Shown one piece after another: positions 22,031-33,700 of a stretch of 64,000 nt of DNA. Under the pieces are notes generated by a model. That model saw nothing but the letters and a program-made list of their open reading frames with translations, was not told the DNA's origin and did no database searches. The stretch's first letter is position 1. The number at the start of each line of letters is the position of its first letter. Source of the stretch: Litoditis marina (lineage: Eukaryota > Nematoda > Chromadorea > Rhabditida > Rhabditidae); the NCBI GenBank assembly GCA_964036275.1, contig OZ038437.1, forward strand, positions 7,259,804 to 7,323,803, written 5' to 3'. Position numbers and translations under genes: made by a program.

Positions 22031-22571
22031 AACTTCCAACATTTTTGTACCTATTAGTTTTGAACCAGTACTTATTACTTATTAGTTCTGTTTTTTTTCA
22101 GATTTGCTGCGTAAACCGCCAAAAGTTTTCGGTGAATGAGTCCTGTAGTGTATGAAATTGCGTACTGCATACCAAAGCTCCTAAAGTCAAATTCTCGTTC
22201 TGTTAAAGACGAATCAGAATAACAGGTAACTTCTCATGTCAAAAACGCTTCACTTGAGCTCACTCGTTGTGGCTTTCTATACACGAAAACTTTGTTGTTG
22301 ACAAAATGGCAAGATGGTTATTTTGTGGTTTTACTTGGAACATACACGAAAAGATGGTTCTTATGTGAGTTGACAACTTTTTAGCTCTCGTTCTTTCTAG
22401 AATACCTTTATATGGGGTAATTCAGAGTTTTTTATGTTAACTACCTGTTATTTTTCTCTCGTGTGTTGCAATACATTTTTGTACGTGTACCTTTTTCACT
22501 CATTGCAAAACAGACGTGTACGTGATGTATTTTGCCTTATAGCTACGCACCACGATAATCTTCCTATTTCA

Positions 22572-22662
22572 GATGTGCATATACTCAAAGTGTTTCCGAC
22601 ATAAATTCGGAATGATTATGAAATGATTGTTTGAATCGTCCCCACATGAACTCCAAAACATG
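22572..22662 (+). pseudogene. RHxF exon, degenerate copy
   Basis: After a TTTCAG it reads YSKCFRHKFGMIMK and then stop, followed by GTGAGAGT. A nearly identical copy is at 27,103-27,182. Confidence 0.45.
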
Positions 22663-23055
22663 GTGAGAGTTTTACAACATGTAATGTAGCCTGCGCTAGT
22701 GTTCAACCATTTGGTTTTACTTATTGAATAATTTTATGAATCGCGAAATACATAAATAGAAAAACCACGAGTTGCTTTTTTAGTGGTCAATCGGTGACGG
22801 CTAGGAATGAATGAATTCATTCAATTTTCATCTTGATTTACTCGCTGATACTTCTCCAACCAATCAACATTGTAAGTTATAACCCAATTAGAAAAATTAT
22901 TTTTGCTCACCTAAACAGTTTCTCGTTTTCAAGATAATCATTTGAAAATTATTTTCGAGCTATTATCAAAAATCTAGAACAATATCTGTTATTCATACGT
23001 GCAACATTTTATACGCCCTACTTGAAAACGGATCTTATTGATTTTTCCAATTCAG

Positions 23056-24236
23056 GAGTCGACGATACAACCCCTACGGATTCAAGAAAGATAACAGAGA
23101 TGTTAAGAGATGCATCTTACGCCGTGCGGTTGAAAGACAAAAAATGAGGAAGGAGACGCCGGGAAATGTGACGTACGTTTTATAGTATTCTTTACATGAA
23201 CTAGAAGATATAGATTCATTGGCTCTAGCTGTCCTAATGTCTAGCCTATGTTACCCGATAATAGGATTTATATTCATAGTATTCGGCACATCCGCAAATA
23301 TGTCACCAGATGCTTACCACCTCTGTTGATTCGCATCTTGAAATATTCCCTTTCTACGCACGTTCATCAGCGAAGCATCCATAATGATACAAACCCCTGA
23401 ATACATTGAATAACTGGGATAATTTTCGAATGCTGAAATTTACCCAGTTTACAGCTGGTACGTACTACCTATTTAACTCTTTTATGCTGCAGGTATGCTT
23501 TGGACCACCTATCAACGATGTGGGCGGTGCAAATGGAGTTTGTAAAGAACGCGTATGCTCCACATGCAGCCAGTACAGTAGGGTATGCCCCAGATGTCCA
23601 GCGCGCCCGGTGACATCATTTAAACGCTAGAAAAAATAACAGGCTTGTATTGAAGGCCTGCTTGGGACCTCTTGTCAATGACGTCAGTTGTCCCACCGGA
23701 GTGTGCAAGGTGCGAGTGTGCAGCACCTGTAGCAGCCATTGTGTGGTCTGTCCTCGCTGTGGAGGAAAGCCTGTGAATGGGATATGTGAGTAAATTCGAA
23801 CATAAAACACGCTTATATATTTTTTTCCTCTGCAGTAATGAAATACAGGCGTATGGTTTTACTCATTATCGTATGATTTATACCATTCCGAGAAAAAAAC
23901 ACGAAATTTCATGAAATTAAGCAGTAACGTATATTATCCGTATGATAGCAGATAGGTAACACCACACATGCAGATGTGCAAAATGAAAAGTCCTAATAAA
24001 AAAGAAAGCTAAAATTTGTATTTCTCTACTAAATGAGGGATATTTTAGCATGGGCTGCGGGTCTATCTGAAATTATCCATCTCTACCTACCGACAAGAGA
24101 TGTCGAAAGACTTTCGCGGCAGATACTACTATACCTTTCGCTGATGGCAAGGTACGAAAACAACTTTTCAGCTTATTACGCTCCGAAATTCCACCATGGA
24201 TGGCCTACTAGAACAGGCGTAGACGACTACAACTGA
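23056..24236 (+). CDS. eight-Cys module protein with WxAGLS tail, locus 1
   Basis: Four exon blocks. E (23,056-23,176) is basic: SRRYNPYGFKKDNRD, then RRAVERQKMRK. F (23,493-23,609) is a first Cys module that has lost two cysteines. G (23,656-23,785) is a complete module with spacing C-x9-C-x4-C-x4-C-x2-C-x3-C-x2-C-x2-C, beginning ACLGPLVNDVSC. The tail (24,049-24,236) starts SWAAGLSE, is predicted helical (LPTRDVERLSRQILLYLSLM) and ends GVDDYN. G and the tail join in phase across GTGAGT and TTTTAG; F and G join in phase across a 46-bp intron. The module is probably a metal-binding cross-brace, but I know no family with this spacing plus tail. An integrase remnant follows at 25.0 kb. Confidence 0.55.
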
Positions 24237-24534
24237 TCCCGCAAGCTTTTCATCTTCAAAGAGACCGTTCCTCTTTGATTTAGAGGTTTGAGCTGATGAG
24301 TCGATATTGTTCACTGGTCACTATTCTGATTAGTCACTAATTAGTCGTTATTGATTGTTAAGATTTTCTCCATCAAAGTAGACCGATTGTCTTTTTCGGT
24401 CAAAAAGTAGTCCATGTTCCGATTTTTCTGACTATTCGGACAATTTTACTGTTGTATGAGTTCAAATTAACTGTTGCAGGACGGAAACTTGCAAATGTAT
24501 GTCAACCACGTAACATTTTATTTGTATGTTTCAG

Positions 24535-24990
24535 GTCTGCCTCAATGTTGTCCGAAACGATGTTGGATGCGCTGCCGCAGTGTGTACAGCAACACTTTGC
24601 TTAAAATGTAGCAGACAGTGTCCGCGATGCCCCTTGTGCAGAAGGCTACCGTTAAACCATCTGTGTGAGTTCTCTGTTTGATTTTTTTCGCAAAACAGTT
24701 GTTAATTATTGAATGATTACGGGAAAAAAAAGGAAAAAAAATCAAAATAATGAGATCGTTTGAAGTTTTGTATTATTCTGAAATTCGAATCGTTTTTTGG
24801 ATAATTGTCTACTTAGCATTCACAATAGTTAATTAAACCCAAAGTAAAACCATGGTTGTATTGCATGAATTGGTCAATTTCAGGCTGGTCGGCAGGATTG
24901 TCACCAACTGTTCTTCTTTATATGGGAGAAATCGATGCCATGCAACTAGCAGGCCATATCATCAGACTGATGGACTTACACTTACAATAA
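24535..24990 (+). CDS. third eight-Cys module with its own WxAGLS tail
   Basis: The exon at 24,535-24,664 follows ATGTTTCAG and begins VCLNVVRNDVGC. It has the same Cys spacing as module G, and ends at GTGAGT. The tail (24,884-24,990) after TTTCAG reads CWSAGLSPTVLLYMGE and ends MDLHLQ with TAA. The join is in phase and mirrors the G/tail pair upstream. It may be a separate gene, or an alternative 3' end of the same gene, because both exon starts are phase 0. The sequence between 24,237 and 24,534 holds no other coding block. Confidence 0.5.
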
Positions 24991-25040
24991 GGTAACTTGA
25001 GAACTAATTTTTCGCAATCTTTTACGATCATAACGGCACT

Positions 25041-25445
25041 ATGGATGGTCGCCTAGAGTCAGCGTACACGGATACAAAAAATGCTGCATGCTTTTCGTCT
25101 TTAAATAATTTGAGGGTGTCTGTCAAAGGGTCCACTCTAGAGCAGATTGAACCCTTTCTCAAGAAATCCCCAACTTATAGTTTACGTAGAGGCGCTAGGA
25201 GTAAATTTCAACGTTTGGAAATCAGTGCTCCCGGTCCCGGGACCATATTGCAGTCTATTTCAGTTGATTATGCAGCCTATAAGAGTTCTAAAAATGGGAT
25301 AACATCCATTCTTACTGTTTTTGACTGTTTTACGCGAATGATTTATGAAGAACCTATCAAGAGCAAAAACGCATCTAATACTTCGCGAGGTCCTGAGAAA
25401 ATACTAAGTTTTAACGAACTAGAACCCTTGTATATTCCTCATTAG
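25041..25445 (+). pseudogene. Polinton-type integrase fragment
   Basis: The 134-residue frame has a catalytic-core-like part. A Tyr/Arg/Phe stretch (PTYSLRRGARSKFQR) precedes a strand with SVDYAAY (probable first Asp), followed by NGITSILTVFDCFTRMIYEE and PIKSKNAS. This matches the order (q)xDLxxY, G-x-x-Y-I-L-T-V-I-D-x-F-(S/T)-R, PLKSK of retroviral-like (rve) integrases, with the Polinton-style segment in front. The N-terminal zinc finger and the third acidic residue region are missing, so it is inactive. A more damaged copy lies at 28,905-29,240, also directly after a Cys-module gene. Confidence 0.7.
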
Positions 25446-25983
25446 AATTCTAATTCTACGTGACTAATCAATTCACTTACAGAGAAAATAAGTTGAGAAA
25501 CTACTAGATTTTAACAAACTAGAGCCTGTGTATATCTACGTGTATCAAGGTGAATAGTATCATTATTTGAGTACAGTAAAATATGCTGGAAAAACACGCT
25601 GAGATGGTTCGAATAGGCACCAAGCGAGTGCAATTTCTAATCAAAAAGGCTATGAAAAAAATTCCAGCGAGGAGGACTTCCTATATTCATAAGTGTATCC
25701 CAGGTAGACCGCCTATATTCAAATGTGCTTAATTATGTAAATTCAACAAAACCCTACCATGACTACAATGGATATACCTTGTTCGGATGCAAATTGTTTT
25801 TCGATCTTATCAATTTCCTCGTACGTAATGGGCAGGTAGCGCATCAGTACCGTACAGTACCGGATTGTAATTGATAATATTATTCATTAATAAACTTTAT
25901 AAAAAAAACTTTAGAAAAAGCTTCTGTGTAGTGTTGAGCCGTGTTGTGTTGAGTAGTGTGTAGTGTTGGAATGATTATTTATT
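25446..25983. other. gene-free stretch
   Basis: A degenerate second copy of the end of the integrase frame (TTTTAACAAACTAGAGCC near 25,510) is visible. Beyond that only AT-rich sequence and TAGTGTTG-type short repeats near 25,930 are present. Confidence 0.4.
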
Positions 25984-28764
25984 TGTAGTGTGTTAATCAC
26001 GCTCTCAACTTTAGCTGGGTATTTTCGATAAACTAAATGGTTTGACGTTCTTAGTGATTCACATAACTGTTTTTCTGAAGTTCATCTCTGTCGCATTTTT
26101 CTGACTAACCGAGCCAACTTCAGATGGTCCTATTTTCATAATATGTTCGACATAAACTCGAATTGTAAATGAATGAATTGTCTGAGTGGAAAATCCACCA
26201 GTTAGTCAAAGGACGTGAAACGCTACGTGAGTAAAAAACACTTCATCACTCCAATCGAACTTCAAAGTTGTGCTTTTTTATTGTCGAATTTCACGTAGAA
26301 TAGAATGAAATATCATTCTCTGAAATATTTTGGCAGCTATACTGTCCCAAAACAAAGAGAACGTTCTCATGGCTTTGTGCATAACAAAATAGCGGGAAGA
26401 GTTGAACATTATCTTACGTTCCCATGGGAACGTGCTCAAAAATATTGGTGCATACGGCCACATGCGTTCCCGACGGATAGAGAACGGAATTTAGTATTTA
26501 CTTTTCGTTTGTAACATTGTGATGTCACGAATAAAACTTGAAACCTGAGACATGAAACTTCAAACATTTCTGTACCTATTAGTTTTGAACCAGTACTTAG
26601 AACTTATTACTTCTGTGATTCCCAGATTCGCAACGTGAACCGCCGACAGTGTCCGGTGAATGAGTCCTGTAGTGTATGAAATTGCGTACTGCATACCAAA
26701 GCTCCTGAAGTCAAATTCTCTGTAAAAGACAAATCAGAATAACAGGTAACTTATGATGTCGAAAACGCTTCACTTGAGCTCACTCGTTGTGGCTTTCTAT
26801 ACACGAAAACTTTTTTGTTGACAAAATGGCAAAATGGTTATTTTGTGGTTTTACTTGGAACATACACGAAAAGATGGTTCTTATGTAAGTTGACACCTTT
26901 TTAGCTCTCGTGTCTTTCTAGAATATTTTTATATGGAGTAATTAAGAGTTTTTCATGTTAACTACCTGTTATTTTTCTTCGTGTGTTGCAATACATTTTT
27001 GTACGTGTACCTTTTTCACTCATTGCAAAACAGACGTGTATGTGATGTAATTTGCTTTATAGCTACGCACCACGATAATCTTCCTATTTCAGATGTGCAT
27101 ATACTCAAAGTATTTCCGACATAAATTCGGAATGATTATGAAAAGATTGTTTGAATCGTCCCCACATGAACTCCAAAACATGGTGAGAGTTTAAAACATG
27201 TACTGTAGCCTGCGCTAGTGTTCAACCATTTGGTTTTACTTATTGAATAATTTTATGAATCGCGAAATACATAAATAGAAAAACCACGGGTAGCTTTTTT
27301 AGTGGTCAAGCTAGGAATGAATTCATTCAATTTTCATCTTGATTTACTCGCTGATCCTTCTCCAAGTTAGATCAACCAATCAACATTGTAAGTTATAACC
27401 CAATTAGAAAAATCATTTTTGCTCACCTAAACAGTTTCTCGTTTTCAAGACAATCATTTGAAAATTATTTTGGAGCTATTATCAAAAATCTAGAACAATA
27501 TCTGTTATTCATACATGCAACATTTTATACGCCCTGAGATCCTACTTGAAAACGGATCTTATTGATTTTTCCAATTCAGAAGTCGACGATACAACCCCTA
27601 CGGATTCAAGAAGGATAACAGAGATGTTAAGAGATGCATCTTACGCCGTGCGGTTGAAAGACAAAAAATGAGGAAGGAGACGCCGGGAAATGTGACGTAC
27701 GTTTTATAGTATTCTTTACATGAATTAGAAGATATAGATTCATTGGCTCTAGCTATCCTAATGTCTAGCCTATGTTACCCGATAATAGGATTCATATTCA
27801 TAGTATTCGGCACATCCGCAAATATGTCACCAGATGCTTACCACTTAACTCTGTTGATTCGCATCTTGAAACATTCACTTTCTACGCACGTTCATCAGCG
27901 AAGCATCCATAATGATACAAACCCCTGAATACATTGAATAACTGGGATAATTTTCGAATGTTGAAATTTACCCAGTTTACAGCTGGTACGTACTACCTAT
28001 TTAACTCTTTTATGCTGCAGGAATGCTTTGGACCACCTATCAACGATGTGGGCGGTGCAAATGGAGTTTGTAAAGTACGCGTATGCTCCACATGCAACCA
28101 GTACAGTAGGGTATGCCCCAGATGTCCAGCGCGCCCGTTGACATCATTTAAACGCTGAAAATATACCAGGCTTGTATTGAAGGCATGCTTGGGACCTCTT
28201 GTCAATGACGTCAGTTGTCCCACCGGAGTGTGCAAGGTGCGAGTGTGCAGCACCTGTAGCAGCCATTGTGTGGTCTGTCCTCGCTGTGGAGGAAAGCCTG
28301 TGAATGGAATATGTGAGTAAATTCGAACATTAAACACGCTTATATATTTTTTTCCTCTGCAGTAATGAAATACAGGCGTATGGTTTTACTCATTATCGTA
28401 TGATTTATACCATTCCGGGAAAAAAAACACGAAATTTCATGAAATTAAGCAGTAACGTATATTATCCGTATTATAGCAGATAGGTAACACCACACATGCA
28501 GATGTGCAAAATGAAAAGTCCTAATAAAAAAGAAAGTTAAAATTTGTATTTCTCTACTAAATGAGGGATATTTCAGCATGGGCTGCGGGCCTATCCGAGA
28601 GTTTTCACTCATACCTGCCAACACGCGATGTCGAGGACCTGTCGCAGCAGATTCTACTATGCAGGTCGCTAATGGCAAGGTACGACAATAACTTTTCAGC
28701 TGATAACACTCTGAAATTTCACCATGGATGGCCAACCAGAACAGACTTATCGAACTACAACTAG
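25984..28764 (+). repeat. segmental duplication, copy 2
   Basis: The duplicate of 21,216-24,236. It includes RHxF-type exon blocks at 26,119-26,225 and 27,103-27,182 and the complete E-F-G-tail set. It does not contain the third module (24.5-25.0 kb). Confidence 0.9.
27580..28764 (+). CDS. eight-Cys module protein with WxAGLS tail, locus 2
   Basis: This is the duplicate of locus 1. E' (27,580-27,700) is nearly identical. F' starts 28,021 after GCTGCAG. G' (28,183-28,312) is identical at the residues that define the module. The tail (28,577-28,764) begins SWAAGLSESFH, keeps LPTRDVEDLSQQILL and ends DLSNYN. The tail differs from locus 1 mainly by substitutions that keep it open, which suggests some selection or a recent duplication. 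The donor after F' is weakened (GTTGAC instead of GTGACA). Function unknown. Confidence 0.5.
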
Positions 28765-28796
28765 TCCCGCACGCTTTTCGTCTTCAAAGACTACAG

Positions 28797-28908
28797 AAGG
28801 ACGATTATGTGGTCCAATCGCAACACTTCAGTCCTTTAAACTGCAGTACATTTTTCAATTGCAGTTTAAAGGACCGTTGACACAGAATTGGTCCACATAA
28901 TCGTCCTG
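28797..28908. mobile_element. foldback element, about 47-bp arms
   Basis: The left arm starts AAGGACGATTATGTGG and ends CCTTTAAACTGCA. The right arm is TGCAGTTTAAAGG to CCACATAATCGTCC. The loop is only about 12-15 bp. It interrupts sequence shared with the 25.08 kb region (CTTTTCGTCTT ... AATAACTTGAGG), so it inserted after the duplication. Confidence 0.75.
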
Positions 28909-29240
28909 CTTCAAATAACTTGAGGCCGGCTGTCAAATAATCCACTATACGGCAGATTGAACGCTTTCTCAAGGAAACACCCACTCATGGTTCCAAGTTT
29001 CAAGTTTTTCTCGTCACATCACAGTGTTACACGGTGGTGGTGCTTGAAACTTTTAGTTTACATAGAAGCACCTAGAGTAAATTTCAACGTCTGAAAACCA
29101 GCGCTCCAGGTCCCGGGACCATATTCCAGTCTGATTTGTTTGATTATGCAGCTCATAAGGCTTTTAACAATGGGATAACATTGTCTAACTGTTATTGACT
29201 GTTTTAGGGGAATGATTCAGGAGCAAAAACGCATCTATTA
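28905..29240 (+). pseudogene. degenerate integrase copy with insertion
   Basis: It aligns to 25,090-25,400 with many stops and frameshifts. A block of about 65 bp at about 29,000-29,060 (CACATCACAGTGTTACA) is inserted. Conserved text includes CCAGGTCCCGGGACCATATT and TGGGATAACAT. Confidence 0.6.
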
Positions 29241-30080
29241 CTTCGTGAGCCCATGGAAAAAAAATACTGGATTCTTACTGACTAGAACTTTTGTATATCT
29301 ACTTTTATCAAGATAAAATGTATCATAATAGTTTAGTGCATAACATGCATAAAAACTGGCTAAGATAACGGTAGTTTCAAGACAACATCAGAATTGGAAA
29401 AACACACCTTGAGATCACGCGTTGGCAGACCCCCCACTTTCCCTTGTTCTGTTTTTCACCCAAAATAGAGGTGGTTGCAACCTTTTCTCACGTTGTAGTC
29501 TCAAAATTAGAAAAAAGAGTTTGCACCAAGTTTTCTACGTTTCACATCTACAGTTACACTAAAAATCTGGAAATTAGATTCATCTTGTCTTTCTTCAGTT
29601 TTCCCGGTTATCAACCATTCAATTGATTCAACCATTCACTTTTTTGATTGTTTCAGTGATTTTGGCACCAATAAAACTCGATATGGACTGGCTTCATAAC
29701 ATGTATGCGAAAAATGTAAAAACTACCACAAACTAATAGGAGAGGTTGGTCGAATTACCTTTTCCCATCATTTCTCATTTGATAGTTCCCAAAAAAGTAA
29801 AACCTGTTTTTTAGAAAACCGTCGATACACTCGTCGTGTAGTGGATAATCGCTTCGAAACGATACTGTTTTCATAAAGAGGTTCCGAACGTTTCCCTGTA
29901 TGTCGCTTTGTTCCACACCAACCACGACAACATGTTAACTTTATTTTGGTCATGTTCTGAACATGAATACCTTTTGAACTTGGATAGAAGCTTATAGTGT
30001 TTTGTTTTCATACTAAAATTAATAGTAACCACTCGAGAGCAAATGTTTACCGTTATTTTCTGGTGTTTTCGTATTGTTGT
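29241..30080. other. gene-free; possible tRNA-like fragment
   Basis: Near 29,832-29,900 there is GTGTAGTGGATAATCGC followed 40 bp later by GAGGTTCCGAAC, a weak A/B-box pair on the + strand. Nothing else is supported. Confidence 0.3.
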
Positions 30081-30097
30081 TAGTAACTGAATTTTCA

Positions 30098-30496
30098 GAT
30101 ATAGATTCTTGACAAGAGTTCGACGTAAATTCGAGTTGAATATGAATTGGGTGGTTTGGTCTGCCTTACAGTGATTTAGTAAGGTGAGTTCATTAAACAT
30201 TTGAAGATGTTCAATTGAAGTCCATTCGTCCACTATATATCTGCAGTAAGTTCCACATAGTAGTGTGGGATTGCAGTGAATTATAGGGAGTTACCAAACA
30301 GTGTTGTAGTTTTATACCGATAGACACTCTCGTGTCGATGTGCATAATTTCAAAACATTTGATCTGATTTTTGGGAAATCGGCTTGTTCGTGCGCGCTGT
30401 GACACATTACTATATTAACTGATTATAATTATTGTATGTCCGACTACTTCCACAAACATGATTACGCATATACGTTTGAGGAATCACGATATTCGG
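30098..30496 (+). pseudogene. RHxF exon and possible start exon
   Basis: After ATTTTCAG the block contains RFLTRVRRKFELNMNWVVW and stops, with a GTGAGTTC donor near 30,184. A separate ATG at 30,436 gives MSDYFHKHDYAYTFEESRYS up to a GTAAGTAC donor. The two are not demonstrably joined. Confidence 0.35.
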
Positions 30497-30789
30497 TAAG
30501 TACAACTTTGACACTATTTCACAGCCACGCCATTGACTCCGCCCACATTTATTATATTTGCGTATTGTTTTTATCGCTCCGCATCAATGTAAAACTGTTC
30601 GAAAAACCGAGATCTTCCATCTGCCCTTACCAAATTTATATCTCAGTGAACCATATAGCGTACATAGATCTTTTCAAAACACTTTTATTCATCTTTTTTG
30701 CCGTCTCCACTACCCAGTCCCTTGAGTTTGGGCCGTTTACCCATAAAGAAGTATATGACATTCATGGAACCAATTGGTTTTGAGCACTA

Positions 30790-33700
30790 ACTGGACCATC
30801 TCGGTACTTCGAGGGTGATCTACTGTCATGTCTGATACTCTCCACCATTATTACACTCTCTGCGTGTAGGCGCCGATAACAACTAGCCTGCCGCAGAGTA
30901 TTGATAAGACCTCACTTGTGTACGAGACCCTCATGCCACCCGGTCTCATGGTAATGACCATCATACCAAACCGTGTACTACTGTAATTGTTTGGAGTGAA
31001 GCAAGGGGAAAGCTTCATATCTAACATGGAGGTCCTGGATCGAACTTTCGTGTTTTCAGACATAAGTACCGCTACACCTAATTCTAATATCACTCACCTA
31101 AAATTTTCAATAACTTCACTGATTTCTCCTAGTAATTATCCCCTCGCCCCAATAAACACTATTAACATTATTTTCTCACCCACCTCAATCATATAATACT
31201 TCCACTTTCACTCACCTTTCTTTACACAGTTCACACAACCTTTTACAATTTATACATCCGTCAATAACCTACCTTCATGGTTTTTTTTGGTAACCTTCCT
31301 TTCCTCCGGGAATCTTGTATTACTGACAGAACGTGACACCTAAAAATAAAAATACATAAAAATAACTTGACACTGTTCTTTATTTAAATTCAAATGATAT
31401 TTGAAACCTTTTCCTACACAACAAAAAGTCAATAGTAAACTTACCATATTTACACAACATTACAACCACGCTGTCAGTGAACACATATCCACTTAATTGC
31501 CCTCTTTGTCTCTTGTTACAGTACTGTCACCCACTTTTATACACCGGTATAATTTTATATTTCTTTTCTTTGATATCCGTCAAATAATGTAAACCATTCT
31601 CGCGGAATCGCATTCTCGCGGAATCGTTATCATTTTATTATTCTTTGATTTCAAAAGCCCATGTAGTCACTGACTGTGCACGAGTCAAACTACTCACATG
31701 AAGAAAACAACAACTCTCATATACTTTTCATTTTATATAATCACCTTTTAGACGGATCCATGGGAGTCGCGGTTCCGCAACCGTAACAAGTAAACAAGCA
31801 TACCGACTCACCATTCTTTGGACGGAAAAGCGCTGTATATATGCATATATACTCATTACCTACTCTTTTACAGGCGTCATTATCCTCAATTGACCGCCAT
31901 CCACCCCCATAATTACCAAGAATATGCCATAATAACAGGAGATACAGGCAATTCACTCTAACCATGCTTATTTTCAGGAGTATATATAAGAGTGCATTGC
32001 ACACCAGCCCACTACAAGGTCGTTCCTCACGACCTTCCCTTTCGGTTTCACTCCAAACATTTATCCTCCATTTTTCGACTCTTTCAATAACTCACCTCTT
32101 ACTCCCTCTCTCAAACCTTTTGTATCAATCACCGTCCAGCATCGTTAAATTGCATATGATATAATGTGCGCGTAACAGGGTAACCATACCTTTTTTCTTC
32201 TCAACTTCTCTCCCCATTTACTCATTTGGAGTGCCACACACTATGTGGAAGTCACGTGCTAAATCGCGAATAAATCTATTCCATCCTATCCTATTCTACA
32301 GTAAGATAATAACAAGATAACAAGTCAGACAATTGATTTCAGCAATCTACTTGGGAAAAACACTTTGCTTACTGCCAATCAACTTACTGATACTCGCAAC
32401 ATCAACAGTATCACTTGCAACCTACTTGGTACAATTGTTTGTCCGCTGACAATCAACTCGTCGTTACATAGAGCGCATTTTCCTTCTCGTACATGATTAC
32501 AACCCGTAGTAAGGGTAAACCGGAATTCACTCACGAGCAGTTGCCACAACAAAGACGGCAACCAAAACCAAAGTCTAATTCTGTAGGAACCACACTTCCG
32601 TCCATCCTTCGATCGTCTTGGCTCCGCCCTCGGCAATTCGGGCTTCGCTGATGTTGTTTCTATCATGTAAATAAATATGTAGATAGTTGTGATATGTGTT
32701 AAAGATATAATGACACTACAACCTCAAAGTCTATTTCCGATAATCAGACCGGTTCAGTCCCGGATTTCTCAAGGGTGACCTGAATGGCGTCTCCGGGAAC
32801 TTCCCAGAGGGCTAGACGTTATATACCATCAACCAATCCGAAAGGAGGTGACGTAGAGTGTAATGTGAGCCGAATGGCCTGATTGAAAATTCCAAAGATA
32901 TTTTTCACTTATTCCGATAATTTAAAGTTTTTTCTTCATTCCGATTATTTACAGACATGACGGGTGAACCGATTTGAGGAGCATCGCCGGCATTGTTTGG
33001 TGAACTCGACGTGTGAAGCGGTGTTCTGCATATTCTGTATTCCTAACCTACTGGAATCAAACTATGCTAGCAGATTCCCATTTTGTACTGCGGAACTAAA
33101 TTCAGCAGGTTAGTTGTAGAAATATGTTGTTGAATCATGTGAAGCATTGTAATTTCAGAAGTGTCGGGTTACACAGTAAAACAATAACTATTTAGCTGAT
33201 GTTGGTCAACAGTGGGGTAATGGTGTCCTCGCACCCAGCCGGAGCATGACGAAAAGGAAAATATACCACCACGAGTCGGCGCGAGAAGTTATCTCATGGA
33301 TCAGTTTGACGCTCTGAACTAAGGGATTCAGTTCGAGTTTGTTCATTCTTTTCACTGATTTCCAAACGTTCAACTTCGAATCAGTTTCTCAAACCTCTAA
33401 CTAAATACACAATTTTCTTCTAATTGATCATAAATGTATAATTCCTTTTCAATCACCTTTTTTAGATATGATTTGATAACGTTCTAGATTTATATTTCCT
33501 GGTAATATTTTTGTGTTTACTATGTTTTATTGACTAGTGACACAGTAAATATTTTCCGATTCGATCACAATATTAATGATGTTTATATAACTTCACATAT
33601 ACATCAAAAATAAGAATTAAAATAGTACTGTCGTTTCATTGTGGAACATGCCTCATGGCACGTCCTCTTATGGGATATAGTTTGATTGTATAATAACAGG

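Larger units (their letters stand above)
19990..22230 (+). repeat. left arm of central inverted duplication
   Basis: Matches in reverse: 20,030-20,100 with 37,060-37,160; 20,132-20,215 with 36,968-37,056; 20,290-20,480 with 36,600-36,880; 21,346-21,448 with 34,984-35,147; and 22,102-22,230 with 34,690-34,815. Spacing differs because of insertions. Exon-like blocks are the best-preserved parts. Confidence 0.65.
21216..24236 (+). repeat. segmental duplication, copy 1
   Basis: It aligns to 25,984-28,764 in the same orientation, with long near-identical stretches (for example 23,041-23,200 with 27,566-27,730) and an offset of 4,768 falling to 4,528 bp. Most of the difference is the 420-bp insertion at 21,611-22,030 in copy 1. 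Confidence 0.9.

Noticed and set aside
24290..24330. CTGATGAG as a second hammerhead core
   Set aside because: No GAAA strand and no matching helices nearby.
30851..31093. 80-codon - strand frame
   Set aside because: Nothing recognisable and no second copy to support coding.
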